From NCBI RefSeq assembly GCF_000172555.1, contig NZ_ABOX02000001.1:128164-192163 (forward strand): a stretch of DNA of 64,000 nucleotides, written 5' to 3'. Source of the stretch: Pedosphaera parvula Ellin514. Its GTDB lineage: Bacteria > Verrucomicrobiota > Verrucomicrobiia > Limisphaerales > Pedosphaeraceae. This document shows, piece by piece, positions 18,338 to 26,597 of the stretch (position 1 is its first letter; each line of letters opens with the position of its first letter). The notes beneath the pieces were generated by a model. That model saw only the letters and a list, made by a program, of their open reading frames with translations, did no database searches and had not been told where the DNA came from. The position numbers and the translations under genes are program-made.

Positions 18338-20701
18338 TTACTGCACCAGAACTGCTTTGTAAAATTTCCTGACCTGGCTGGTACTGTTTGTATCCGCAAA
18401 ATCAAATTGACCGGAAACATTTGTAACTGAGCTCAGACTATCCCAATGGCTCAGATCGGTGCTCTCAAAAATTTGAAAGACAGACTGCGGGTTGCCAACG
18501 ATCCTAAAATGAAATCCTGAAGAATTGGGGTTTCTGGTTGCTACCAACTGAGGTCTGGTTCCACTCGTGCCAAAGCGGGAAAATGAGCCGTTGGCGAACG
18601 AAAGGATGCCACTGCCCAAATTATCCAGCAGCATTGACGTGACTACAGCTCCATAATTGGTCGACCACATAAAGTTCCCATTGGCATCATATTTTGAAAA
18701 TAATCCATTTGTGGCTGAGAGGTATAGATTGGCAGCAGCGTCCGCTCCGACAATGAATTGCTCCATTCCTCCTATCGGCTGCATCCAAATTATGACTCCG
18801 TTGGTGGAAAGTTTTTGAAGTTGTGGTTGTGCCGTTTCCAAAGCCAGGCTCGCCAGGAAGGCTGTGTTCGTGGGGCCGGAAACGGCTACTGCATTGGTGC
18901 ACGCAGAGCTGCCCCACAGCAAAGGCGGCCCCAGAGTGTAAAAAGGAGTGTTGCCTGCTGCATCATAGAAACCTCCAATCATGCTTCCAGAGTAGCGAAT
19001 TTCAAGAAAGCTTCCATAATGGCCGTCGAAAGTTGAGACTTTCATCGCCATGCTATCGCCAAAGCTGCTGCTCATAAGTCCCTTGCTCCAGATATTCGAA
19101 CCACTTGCTGAAAACATTGCAAGCGATGCAAGACCGGAAGTATCATAACCAACAGTAATCGTACCATCCGGATTCAACGCCAGATCTGTCACTCGATTAA
19201 AGCTGCTGTTTACCGAAAAAGCAGTCGCCCATTGGAGAGTGCCGTTGCTGGAATACTTCGCGAGGTAACACGAGGGCCATCCTGGTGCATAGTGTCCAAG
19301 CGAGCAATTCTGGCAACCTCCAACCAGTGTAATACCTCCAAAATTCTGCGTGCCATCAAAACTGCCACCATAATAAAAATTGCCACCTGAATCCCGCTGC
19401 ACAACTCCCGGTAAAGGACAATAACTGTTGGTCTGTTGCGGTATGCCAGCAGCATTCAAGACGATGATCTTATTACTTATGGAAGCATAAACGTTGTTCT
19501 GATCATCCAATGCAAATGGTTTCGCTCCCAAAGCCGTTGTCCACACCAGCGCAGGAGCTTGATAGGCAGATGATACAGGCGGGGCACCAAAACGTGCCAC
19601 TGCTCCATTAGAGAATGAGACAATGCCGTTGCCAGCCCCATCCGTCTGCAAGGCCTCGATCGCCGTCCCATAATTGGTGGACCAGAGCAGGCTCCCACTT
19701 GCGTCGTATTTGGAAAACAACCCGTTGGTGCCTGCGAGATATAGATTGCCACCGGAGTCTCCACCAAGAATGTATTGTTCAATACTTCCCAGCGATTGCG
19801 TCCAGACAAGACTTCCGCCAGTAGACCACTTTTGCAGTTGCGGCAGCAAGGTGTCAGAGGATAATCCGGCAATGTAGGTTGTATTCGTGGGACCAGTTGA
19901 TGGTTCCGCATTACCGGTCAGAGGACTGCCCCAGACAGGAGGTGGAAATGCAATGGAGGTTGTGAGATTGCCTGCACTGTCGTAAAATCCTCCCCTTATA
20001 AATCCGCTGAACCGATATTGTAAAAAAGAGCCACTGGTCCCATCAAAACTGCCCACTTTCATGGACATGTTGTCTCCGAGATTGCTTCCTGGCAATACCT
20101 TCGTCCAAAGGTTGGATCCAGTTGGAGAAAACATGCCCAGCGTCCCAACTCCAGAGGCATCATATCCCACAGTGATCGAGCCATCGGTGTTCAGTGCGAG
20201 GTCCGTCACCCTGTTGCTATAAGAATTGATGCCAAGGGAGGTGACCCACTGGAGCGTTCCACCACTTGAATACTTTGCGAGATAACAGGAGGGCCAACCC
20301 GGTCCATAGTGGCCAAAGGCACAATTCGTGCAACCCCCAGTCAAAGTGATGCCGCCAAAATTTTGTGTCCCGTCGAAGTTCCCACCGAAATACAGATTCC
20401 CGGCAGCATCCCGTTTGACAATGCCGGGCAAGGGACAAATGACGTTTGTCGACTGTGCCACACCTGCGGAATTCAATACAATGATTTGATTGCCCGCTGA
20501 AGCATACACGTTGTTCAGTCCATCCAACGCAAAAGCCCGTGCTCCTATATTATTTGACCATGACAGCGAAGGTGCTTGAGCCCTGGCGGGAAACGCTGTC
20601 GCTAAAAGAAGCCAGACCAATAGGAATGTCTGTGCGACAAAGTGATTGAGTTTACTTGATGGTTTAAGTGAGCAAAAGAACCCCAGACATGTCTTTTTCA
20701 T
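18338..20701 (-). CDS. Secreted beta-propeller protein made of two tandem copies
   Basis: 787 aa. A signal peptide covers about residues 1-42 (TFLLVWLLLATAFPARA). The body consists of two near-identical units of ~340 aa, one from about residue 43 and one from about 382. Each begins AP-x-L-x-W and contains FDGTQNFGGITL, a Cys-rich GGC-x-NC, GPGWPSCYLAKYSS or its variant, and VTDLALN. Repeats such as NNVYAS and GGNLYLAG are of the SBBP/PQQ-like propeller type, suggesting each unit is a propeller. A C-terminal module (VFQIFESTDLSHW) resembles the ends of other secreted proteins here. No catalytic residues were recognised. The gene stands alone with its own terminator. Confidence 0.8.
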   Translation of the reverse strand: MKKTCLGFFCSLKPSSKLNHFVAQTFLLVWLLLATAFPARAQAPSLSWSNNIGARAFALDGLNNVYASAGNQIIVLNSAGVAQSTNVICPLPGIVKRDAAGNLYFGGNFDGTQNFGGITLTGGCTNCAFGHYGPGWPSCYLAKYSSGGTLQWVTSLGINSYSNRVTDLALNTDGSITVGYDASGVGTLGMFSPTGSNLWTKVLPGSNLGDNMSMKVGSFDGTSGSFLQYRFSGFIRGGFYDSAGNLTTSIAFPPPVWGSPLTGNAEPSTGPTNTTYIAGLSSDTLLPQLQKWSTGGSLVWTQSLGSIEQYILGGDSGGNLYLAGTNGLFSKYDASGSLLWSTNYGTAIEALQTDGAGNGIVSFSNGAVARFGAPPVSSAYQAPALVWTTALGAKPFALDDQNNVYASISNKIIVLNAAGIPQQTNSYCPLPGVVQRDSGGNFYYGGSFDGTQNFGGITLVGGCQNCSLGHYAPGWPSCYLAKYSSNGTLQWATAFSVNSSFNRVTDLALNPDGTITVGYDTSGLASLAMFSASGSNIWSKGLMSSSFGDSMAMKVSTFDGHYGSFLEIRYSGSMIGGFYDAAGNTPFYTLGPPLLWGSSACTNAVAVSGPTNTAFLASLALETAQPQLQKLSTNGVIIWMQPIGGMEQFIVGADAAANLYLSATNGLFSKYDANGNFMWSTNYGAVVTSMLLDNLGSGILSFANGSFSRFGTSGTRPQLVATRNPNSSGFHFRIVGNPQSVFQIFESTDLSHWDSLSSVTNVSGQFDFADTNSTSQVRKFYKAVLVQ

Positions 20702-21077
20702 AATGATTTCTTCAATCTCCCGTGGAAAAATGTAGTTAATCGAGGGTGCGTCCCACTGTCAAGAGATAAAAAGTGAGTAACCAGCTAAAGCAGGTTGCCA
20801 GGTTCTAAAGGAGAGCCAGAGACCGGTGCCACCCCCAATCTGCCACCGGCCCCAGCTGCTTACATTCGTAGATTATTCTAGAGAATGGTTGCCGGTTGGC
20901 AATAAAAAAAGTTTACGAGCGTAAACCGCTTCCGAAAACCTGTTTCCTTCGGATCAAATTAGGCTGCTTTGTTATTATCGACAAAATTCATCGACGATTT
21001 TAACTTACTAGCGAACAGGGTTGCCGTGATGCTGTGCGCCAAAACTTTTTCAGCTAGCATCGGCTCCTTCCAAATTT
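20702..21077. other. Intergenic region between divergent genes, 376 bp
   Basis: It separates the minus-strand propeller gene from the plus-strand TerB-like gene and should hold both promoters. The palindrome at 20911 is the only clear structured element. No RNA gene was recognised. Confidence 0.4.
20911..20926. promoter_or_regulatory. Perfect 16-bp palindrome, possible operator
   Basis: GTTTACG-AG-CGTAAAC has two 7-bp arms with a 2-bp centre, preceded by an A-run. It lies in the intergenic region of two divergent genes, so it is a reasonable operator candidate. The binding protein is unknown. Confidence 0.35.
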
Positions 21078-21448
21078 ATGGACATTACTGACTTTACAGC
21101 GGGGCAGCGCCAGGCGCTTCTGGATTTGGTTGTGCTTACGATGTATATGGATGGCAATCTGGCCTCCATTGAGGCCGCACGCATCCAGCAGATACTGACT
21201 GCCATGGGGTTGGATTCGCCCTACGACCGTGACAAGGAATTTGATGCCTCAGTGACACGTGTCAGCCGCATTCTGAGAATCTGGAAGCCGCCCGTTCCTG
21301 TGCCTCCAAGCTGGCACGGAATTTTACCACGCCAGAGCAGCAGAGGAGAGTTTACGATTTGCTAAATGAGATTACCGAAAGCGATGGCCAGATATCTCCT
21401 TCCGAGAGCAAATTTCTTTCCACCATTAAAAATGGTTTTCGACTCTGA
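21078..21448 (+). pseudogene. TerB-like protein gene with a frameshift
   Basis: The first frame (MDITDFTAGQRQALLDLVVL...) reads well to about base 21267 and then becomes low-quality Pro/Ser-rich sequence ending at 21365. Moving to the codon series starting at 21269 restores a sensible protein: HSENLEAARSCASKLARN, then EQQRRVYDLLNEITESDG and a TGA at 21446-21448. The joined ~123-aa product has two helical halves, each with an acidic M-D-G or S-D-G turn, as expected of a TerB/tellurite-resistance-type helical domain. One missing base explains it, either a genuine mutation or a sequence error. No slippery heptamer for programmed frameshifting was seen. Confidence 0.6.
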
Positions 21449-21521
21449 TGGAAACCATCCTTGCTGGTGGCTCCAATTGGCGGGTTGATGTGGTTAAAAG
21501 TGTGTTCTTTTTTTACCATTA

Positions 21522-21890
21522 ATGATCGTGGTCCCGCTTTTCCTTATCCTGGTTTTAGTTGCAGTAATTCTTTCCTCCCTGGCGACCGCGATCCTGCTTG
21601 GTTTCGGCATCGTTTCGTGCTCGATTTTAATTGGATGGTTGAGGCGAAATCCGGCGACCGCGTTTCGCGCACTCTTTGTGCAACTTGGAGCATTTTTTGG
21701 TATTGCTGGTGGTATGGTCATAGCTTTCCTCCTTCGATCCCTGACGGCGATGGATGGCGGGCTTGGCCTTCAATTATTTGTTGGCGCAGCCGTGGGGTTG
21801 CTCTGCGGATTGGCCCTGGCTTTTGCATTCAACCTGATGTGGACCTCCGCCCTTAACTGGGCATTTAAGCGTATAAACCGCATTGGCTGA
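21522..21890 (+). CDS. Small membrane protein of unknown function
   Basis: 122 aa with three strongly hydrophobic segments: PLFLILVLVAVILSSLATAI near the N-terminus, a Gly-rich one around residues 58-70, and FVGAAVGLLCGLALAFAF near 87-105. There are few charged residues apart from the WLRRNP loop, so it is an integral inner-membrane protein. It lies about 75 bp after the TerB-like gene on the same strand and may be cotranscribed with it. No family was recognised. Confidence 0.65.
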   Translation: MIVVPLFLILVLVAVILSSLATAILLGFGIVSCSILIGWLRRNPATAFRALFVQLGAFFGIAGGMVIAFLLRSLTAMDGGLGLQLFVGAAVGLLCGLALAFAFNLMWTSALNWAFKRINRIG

Positions 21891-22086
21891 TCAGAATTCC
21901 GTCCGAACGCGGGAGGTCAGTTCGGATCCTGCTGACGCTTTGTGAGCAAGGGAGAAACTGGCGGATTTTATTGGAATTTAAGCCAAAACAGCGAGCTTTC
22001 ATTGACCATTAGCCAAAAGGGCAAAAAATAATTATATTTTTGCGTGACAATGGCTTTGGGCCGATTATATTTCTGCGCCCGTTGAC

Positions 22087-22161
22087 GACCCTATCGTCTA
22101 GCGGTTAGGACACTGCCCTTTCACGGCAGCGGCACGGGTTCGATTCCCGTTAGGGTCGCCA
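22087..22161 (+). tRNA. tRNA-Glu (anticodon UUC), CCA encoded
   Basis: The acceptor stem pairs GACCCTA (22087-22093) with TAGGGTC (22151-22157). The anticodon loop reads CCTTTCACG with anticodon TTC. The T-arm GGGTTCGATTCCCG is canonical, and discriminator G and CCA follow at 22158-22161. A tyrosine recombinase starts 70 bp downstream, so the 3' half is probably an attachment site. Confidence 0.97.
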
Positions 22162-22231
22162 TTCTTTTATGGCAGTTCTTCGTCTTCTCGGTTTTTCCGA
22201 ACAAATTCCGAACAAACCACTCAAATAACAG

Positions 22232-23479
22232 ATGAAGAATCCAGATTTCCCAGTCGTAATTAAAAAGGGAAACTCAGTCGTGAAAATTTACCGCCACCGC
22301 AACGGCGAGTATGACGAGTTCAAGGTAGGCTATTATAGCCAAGGCAGGCGCAAGCTTGAAACCTTCGGGAGCTACGACAAAGCGACGAAACGGGCGCACC
22401 AGATCAATGATAGTGTCAACAATGGAAATTTAGAGTCCTTGACCCTCACTGGGCCGGAGCGGTTGGCTTTTACCAGGGCAGTCAATGCGCTGGAGCCATT
22501 CGGGCTGTCCTTGGATAGCGCGGTAATGGAATTTGTCGAGGCATTAAGGGCGCGAGACGGTGTCCCTGTATCGATGCCAGAAGCCGTGAGGTATTATGTC
22601 AAGCGCCACCCAAGTAAGCTTCAAGTGAAGACCGTTGCTGAGGCGGTGGATGATTTTATCAAAGCAAAGACCGATGCACGGAGGTCTGAACGGCATGTCC
22701 AAGACCTAAGCCACAGGCTCGGCAAATTCAAAGACGCTTTCCATTGCAACCTGACCATGGTTACCGAACCGGAGATTCAGTTGTTCCTGGGTAAAATGGA
22801 CTTGGCACCTCGATCACGAAACAACTTTCGTGCAACTATCGTTTCGTTCTTCAAGTGGGCAAAGCGGAAGAAGTATTTGCCACTCGACTGGGATGAGGTA
22901 TCAGGCATCGAAGTCATCGAGGATGGAGAGGGGGAGATCAAGATCTTTACTCCTGAAGAGCTGGTGGCAATCCTGACCCACGCCGATGAAAAGCTCATTC
23001 CGTTCCTTGTGATTGGCGCATTTGCTGGCCTGAGAAGCTCTGAGATCTGCCGTCTTGATTGGCAACAAATTGGAGTTGGTGACGGGAAGTATATCGAGGT
23101 GAAGGCAAAGGATGCTCGTAAAACCAAGCAGCGCAGACTGGTGCCCATCCCCGAGAATCTCAGGTTGTGGCTCAAACCCTACTCAAAATCCACTGGCAAA
23201 ATTTGGCCTTACCTACATACCTATCTTTACGAGTTGTTGGAGGTCGCCCTGGTTGATGCAAAGGTGAAGTGGAAGAAAAATGGTTTGCGACATTCGTTCA
23301 TCAGCTACCGGGTTGCCGAGGCGCAGGACGTGGCAAAGGTGGCACTGGAGGCTGGAAATTCTCCGCAGATGATATTCAGCAATTACCGAGAGTTGGTAAC
23401 ACCAGAGAAGGCCGGTAAATGGTTTGCTATAACGTCTGACTCAGTAAAGGAAGCGGGATCTATGACATTGGCCGAGTAA
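22232..23479 (+). CDS. Tyrosine recombinase / phage-type integrase
   Basis: 415 aa. The N-terminal part (VKIYRHRNGEYDEFKVGYY) looks like an arm-site-binding or AP2-like segment. Residues ~145-230 form the SAM-like core-binding domain (LGKFKDAFHCNLTMV, PRSRNNFRATIVSFFKWAK). The catalytic domain follows: AGLRSSEICRLDW holds the first Arg, NGLRHSFISYR the HxxR-type block, and SNYREL the likely tyrosine nucleophile. It sits just 3' of tRNA-Glu and points away from it, the standard layout for an island integrating into the tRNA 3' end. It probably carries out excision and integration of the accessory DNA that follows. Confidence 0.9.
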   Translation: MKNPDFPVVIKKGNSVVKIYRHRNGEYDEFKVGYYSQGRRKLETFGSYDKATKRAHQINDSVNNGNLESLTLTGPERLAFTRAVNALEPFGLSLDSAVMEFVEALRARDGVPVSMPEAVRYYVKRHPSKLQVKTVAEAVDDFIKAKTDARRSERHVQDLSHRLGKFKDAFHCNLTMVTEPEIQLFLGKMDLAPRSRNNFRATIVSFFKWAKRKKYLPLDWDEVSGIEVIEDGEGEIKIFTPEELVAILTHADEKLIPFLVIGAFAGLRSSEICRLDWQQIGVGDGKYIEVKAKDARKTKQRRLVPIPENLRLWLKPYSKSTGKIWPYLHTYLYELLEVALVDAKVKWKKNGLRHSFISYRVAEAQDVAKVALEAGNSPQMIFSNYRELVTPEKAGKWFAITSDSVKEAGSMTLAE

Positions 23480-23509
23480 GAGAGCGACCCAATGCTCAAC
23501 GGGAAACCA

Positions 23510-23776
23510 TCAAAATTCCCATATCTCATGGCGCACTGGCAGGCGATTCAGCACCACACGGTAGAACTGCCACTTGAGAATGAATCGGTCCATAAGGGCG
23601 AGGAACCGGGCGTTGTGTGTTGGTTCCAGCAGGTGAGCCAGTTTGTGGACCACTAGGTATTCCACACATTCTCGTGGTTTCTTGGCAAGATCCGTGTTGA
23701 AGCGGATACCGCGTGTTGCATCCCGAGGTGTGGAGAAGATGGCCGAAAAGGTAAAACTCGCTGCCTGGAAAATCAC
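23510..23776 (-). pseudogene. C-terminal remnant of an M48/DUF45 (YgjP-like) metallopeptidase
   Basis: The 88-aa frame matches only the last part of YgjP/DUF45 zinc-peptidase-like proteins: IRFNTDLAKKP, then ECVEYLVVHKLAHLLEPTHN, then LKWQFYRVVLNRLPVRHEIW. The metal-binding motif, normally HExxH, reads HKLAH, so the catalytic Glu is replaced by Lys. The TKWGSC block and the N-terminal half expected upstream are missing from this frame. Family members often accompany type I restriction genes, so this may be the scar of a lost restriction locus. It lies immediately inside the island, after the integrase. Confidence 0.65.
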
Positions 23777-24086
23777 CGCCTGTGTTGAAGTCTATGCCAG
23801 CCCAATCGGCCAGGTGAAATGAAAACCTGTCAAACAGGAAATCAAAAATTTTTTGTTTGGCATCGTTTGGGGTTTGTTTTTCTTTCGTCCTCTCAATCAC
23901 CTGCCATGTCCGCCTTCAAAAAAAGGTGCGCTATGTTGTCGCGGCAACAATAAAATTCAGCCCGGTCTTGAAGATACTAAAAATTCAATGTTCCAAGAAT
24001 TAGAACCATATGAATCGAAAACAAAGAACGAAAGGCCAGAACTTAGCAGGTGGGAAATCACCTCTTAACTCCTTACACACTCTGAG
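23777..24086. other. Stretch without a recognised gene, 310 bp
   Basis: It lies between the metallopeptidase remnant and the next plus-strand gene. A second minus-strand frame running through to 23900 may hold scrambled N-terminal remains of the metallopeptidase. No intact gene, RNA or strong hairpin was seen. Confidence 0.35.
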
Positions 24087-24725
24087 ATGAATATCCAAAG
24101 CAAACATTCATTGACTACAGAAGAAACAACCACGCTATCAGAATGCGAAGCTGTGATCGAGGAGGGGATGAAAACCTTCGTCGAAGTTGGTTCGGCAGTT
24201 TTGACCATTAGCGACAGAAGGCTATATCGGGCTACGCATTCCACCTTCGAGGATTATATACAAGATAAATGGGACATGACTGCTCGGAGAGCGTATCAGC
24301 TTTGCGAAGCGGCTGAAGTGGTCATGAAACTTGAAAATGTGAAACATGCTTCACAAATTGAGAATGCCCGGCAAGCCGAGGCTCTCGCGAAGGCTCCTGA
24401 AGAAAAGCGAGATGAGGTGTTGGAAAAAGCTATTCAAACTGCTCCTGAGGGTAAACTCACCTCCAAGCATATTTCGGAAACGATTATTGCGGTCACCTCA
24501 AGGACTGAATCCATCAGTGAGCAAACTGAGCATGGCGAGGCACAGGCCGCACTCGGGAGCAAAGAAATTCCACCTTCGTCAACACTCCAAAGCACAATCC
24601 GAAAGTTGAATAAAATAATTGACCAAGCCCTTATCACCTTTAACACACCACAAGACCTGAAAAAATTATGGGAGGAAATGGATGCTTTGTCCCGCAAACT
24701 CCAGCATCCAGTCGTTGACGTATAA
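24087..24725 (+). CDS. Phage/island-type hypothetical protein
   Basis: 212 aa, soluble. The N-terminal half has the pattern common in phage and integrative-element proteins of unknown role: a long helix (FVEVGSAVLTISDRRLY) followed by STFEDYIQDKWDMTARRAYQL. That block is typical of a helix-turn-helix-like segment linked to replication or partition functions. The C-terminal half is Ser/Thr/Glu-rich with a final helix pair (IRKLNKIIDQAL). The likely DNA-binding role is inferred only from this pattern. It starts the plus-strand run before the Argonaute pair, with a 440-bp gap between. Confidence 0.65.
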   Translation: MNIQSKHSLTTEETTTLSECEAVIEEGMKTFVEVGSAVLTISDRRLYRATHSTFEDYIQDKWDMTARRAYQLCEAAEVVMKLENVKHASQIENARQAEALAKAPEEKRDEVLEKAIQTAPEGKLTSKHISETIIAVTSRTESISEQTEHGEAQAALGSKEIPPSSTLQSTIRKLNKIIDQALITFNTPQDLKKLWEEMDALSRKLQHPVVDV

Positions 24726-25166
24726 GGTTGAGGATCGCCAGTGAGAGGCAAAGGCAGTATTTGTTCACGGCAAATAGTAACGATTAACTCTGGTAAGGCA
24801 CCGAGTAATTCATGCCATCGAGGCGATCAGTCGGGTGCGGGTTCCATTGGAAATCGCTAGCGGCGTTTGGTTGCTGGACACTATGCCGAAAGTGCAATGG
24901 ATGAGCGCATCGGTCAGAAAAGGTGACTGTGGAGTGCGAGGCATTCAGTCTGACAGACGTGGAAAACTTTCGCCCGGAGTCGATACATGGTATTCCAGAG
25001 GTGAAGGTCATCCTCGAAGAAATCTGTTGCTGATGTATGAACCAAGCGGAAAGACTTGAGCAGGATCGTGACTTGACGAACTGGAGGATTTCTTCAAGTT
25101 TCTCCTGTAGGTAAGATTTGGGACTGCCAGCTCTCAGTTCACTGGACACATCAGAATTGGCACGGC
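24726..25166. other. Intergenic region upstream of the Argonaute operon, 441 bp
   Basis: Frames on both strands are short and lack recognisable domains. It may hold decayed coding sequence and should contain the promoter of the two-gene Argonaute operon. Confidence 0.35.
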
Positions 25167-26597
25167 ATGATGAGAACTATGCGAAATGGTCGCCGCCAAC
25201 ACTCTTCTCAAAAGGTTCAAGGTAAGTTCATTACCCAAAACCAGATCACTGGCCAGAAGGGAATCAATCTCATTGAACGCTTTGTCCTTGAAATGGGCTT
25301 CACTTGGACATCGACCAGCGGAGCGAATGATGCCGGAATTGATGGCATTATTGAAATCCGCGATCCGGCAACTGGTGAAGCGACCAACCTGATCGTCCAG
25401 GTTCAAAGTAAAGCAACTGAAACAGAGTTTGAGTCTGAAACCGCTACGTCTTTCGTGTACCGGGTGAAGGAACGAGACTTGAACTATTGGCTTCAGGGCA
25501 ATGCACCCGTGCTATTGGTTGTCTCCCGTCCTTCAAAAGGGGAGGCTTATTGGATACCTGTCAAAGAATACTTCAAGGCCCCCGAACGTCGGACCTCCTG
25601 TAAAGTCCAGTTCGATAAAATCAGGAACCTGTTCGACAAAAATGCCACCAGTGCAATCGCCAGCCAGGCGCTTCCGACGGACAAGGGGATATATCTGCGC
25701 CCCCCTCCAAAGGAGGAGATACTCACCACCAATCTGCTGGAGGTTAAACATTTCGCTTCGAAACTTTTTGTTGGTGTAACCCATTACAACACAATTAAAG
25801 AGGTTGAAAACATCTTCAAGGAGTTGGACGAGAGGCCAGGACGCCTGTGGTTTGTGAAGGAAAAGAAAATATTTTCTTTTCATAACCTCACCGAATATCC
25901 TTGGACGAAGGTCACCGACCTTGGTGCCGTTGAAGAATTCAATACTAAGGAATGGGCAGTTGCCAAGGATACGGAGCGACAAAACGACTTCGTTCGACTG
26001 CTTAATCAGGCACTCCGGACATTTGCCAGTCGAAAGGATTTTGCAGCGTACACTGCTCAAAAAGGACGCAACCCCATTTTCTTTTTCAGGCCCCGAGTTC
26101 GTCGAAACCGCGAAACGGATGTCGATGAACTAGTAAGGCGAGAGGAGTCTTGGAAGCTGGAGAAGGCCAGCATTCGCACCCTAGTGGAGGTTTATCGAAG
26201 CAGCAAAGATCAAAACAGGATTCTCTATTATCGTCACCATGCCTTCGAGGGCAGGTTTCGGCGATTTGAAAACCGTTGGTTCCTGGAGATCAGCCCCACT
26301 TACCATTACACCAGTGACGGGATCAACGAATCAAAGTACAGGGCGGAAAACTTGGCCGGAATGAAACGCCAGGAGGGCCATCAATCTGTAGCCAACAACG
26401 TGCAATTCCTGGCATACTATCTTGCCCAACATGACTTGATTAACAAGGAGTACCCATTCCTCGGCTTCGGAAAACTTCTCAATTTCCAAACTGATTTCGG
26501 CATTCCCGATCTCGATTGGAAAAACCGTGCTGATCCGGACGAGATAATGCCGGAAGAGGTATTGCCTGATCCACAGATCGAACTGCTTACTGAATGA
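25167..26597 (+). CDS. DUF4365 (DREN-like) nuclease-APAZ protein, partner of short Argonaute
   Basis: 476 aa. The N-terminal DUF4365 domain (~20-165) has a PD-(D/E)XK nuclease layout: an early Glu (E37 in NLIERFV), D59 in NDAGIDG, an IEI strand, and Q80-x-K82 in VQVQSK. The next ~300 residues fit the APAZ region that sits beside short Argonautes, with basic and aromatic blocks such as FFFRPRVRRNR and ILYYRHHAFEGRF. In SPARDA systems such a DNase/RNase effector forms a heterodimer with the Argonaute and degrades nucleic acids once the guide-loaded Argonaute meets target DNA. The stop overlaps the start of the Argonaute gene as ATGA, as expected for a stoichiometric complex. Domain assignment is by pattern; activity is inferred. 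Confidence 0.82.
   Translation: MMRTMRNGRRQHSSQKVQGKFITQNQITGQKGINLIERFVLEMGFTWTSTSGANDAGIDGIIEIRDPATGEATNLIVQVQSKATETEFESETATSFVYRVKERDLNYWLQGNAPVLLVVSRPSKGEAYWIPVKEYFKAPERRTSCKVQFDKIRNLFDKNATSAIASQALPTDKGIYLRPPPKEEILTTNLLEVKHFASKLFVGVTHYNTIKEVENIFKELDERPGRLWFVKEKKIFSFHNLTEYPWTKVTDLGAVEEFNTKEWAVAKDTERQNDFVRLLNQALRTFASRKDFAAYTAQKGRNPIFFFRPRVRRNRETDVDELVRREESWKLEKASIRTLVEVYRSSKDQNRILYYRHHAFEGRFRRFENRWFLEISPTYHYTSDGINESKYRAENLAGMKRQEGHQSVANNVQFLAYYLAQHDLINKEYPFLGFGKLLNFQTDFGIPDLDWKNRADPDEIMPEEVLPDPQIELLTE

Noticed and set aside
24784-25149. Minus-strand 121-codon frame before the Argonaute operon
   Set aside because: Ser-rich composition without family resemblance and no upstream start signal; kept only as intergenic sequence.
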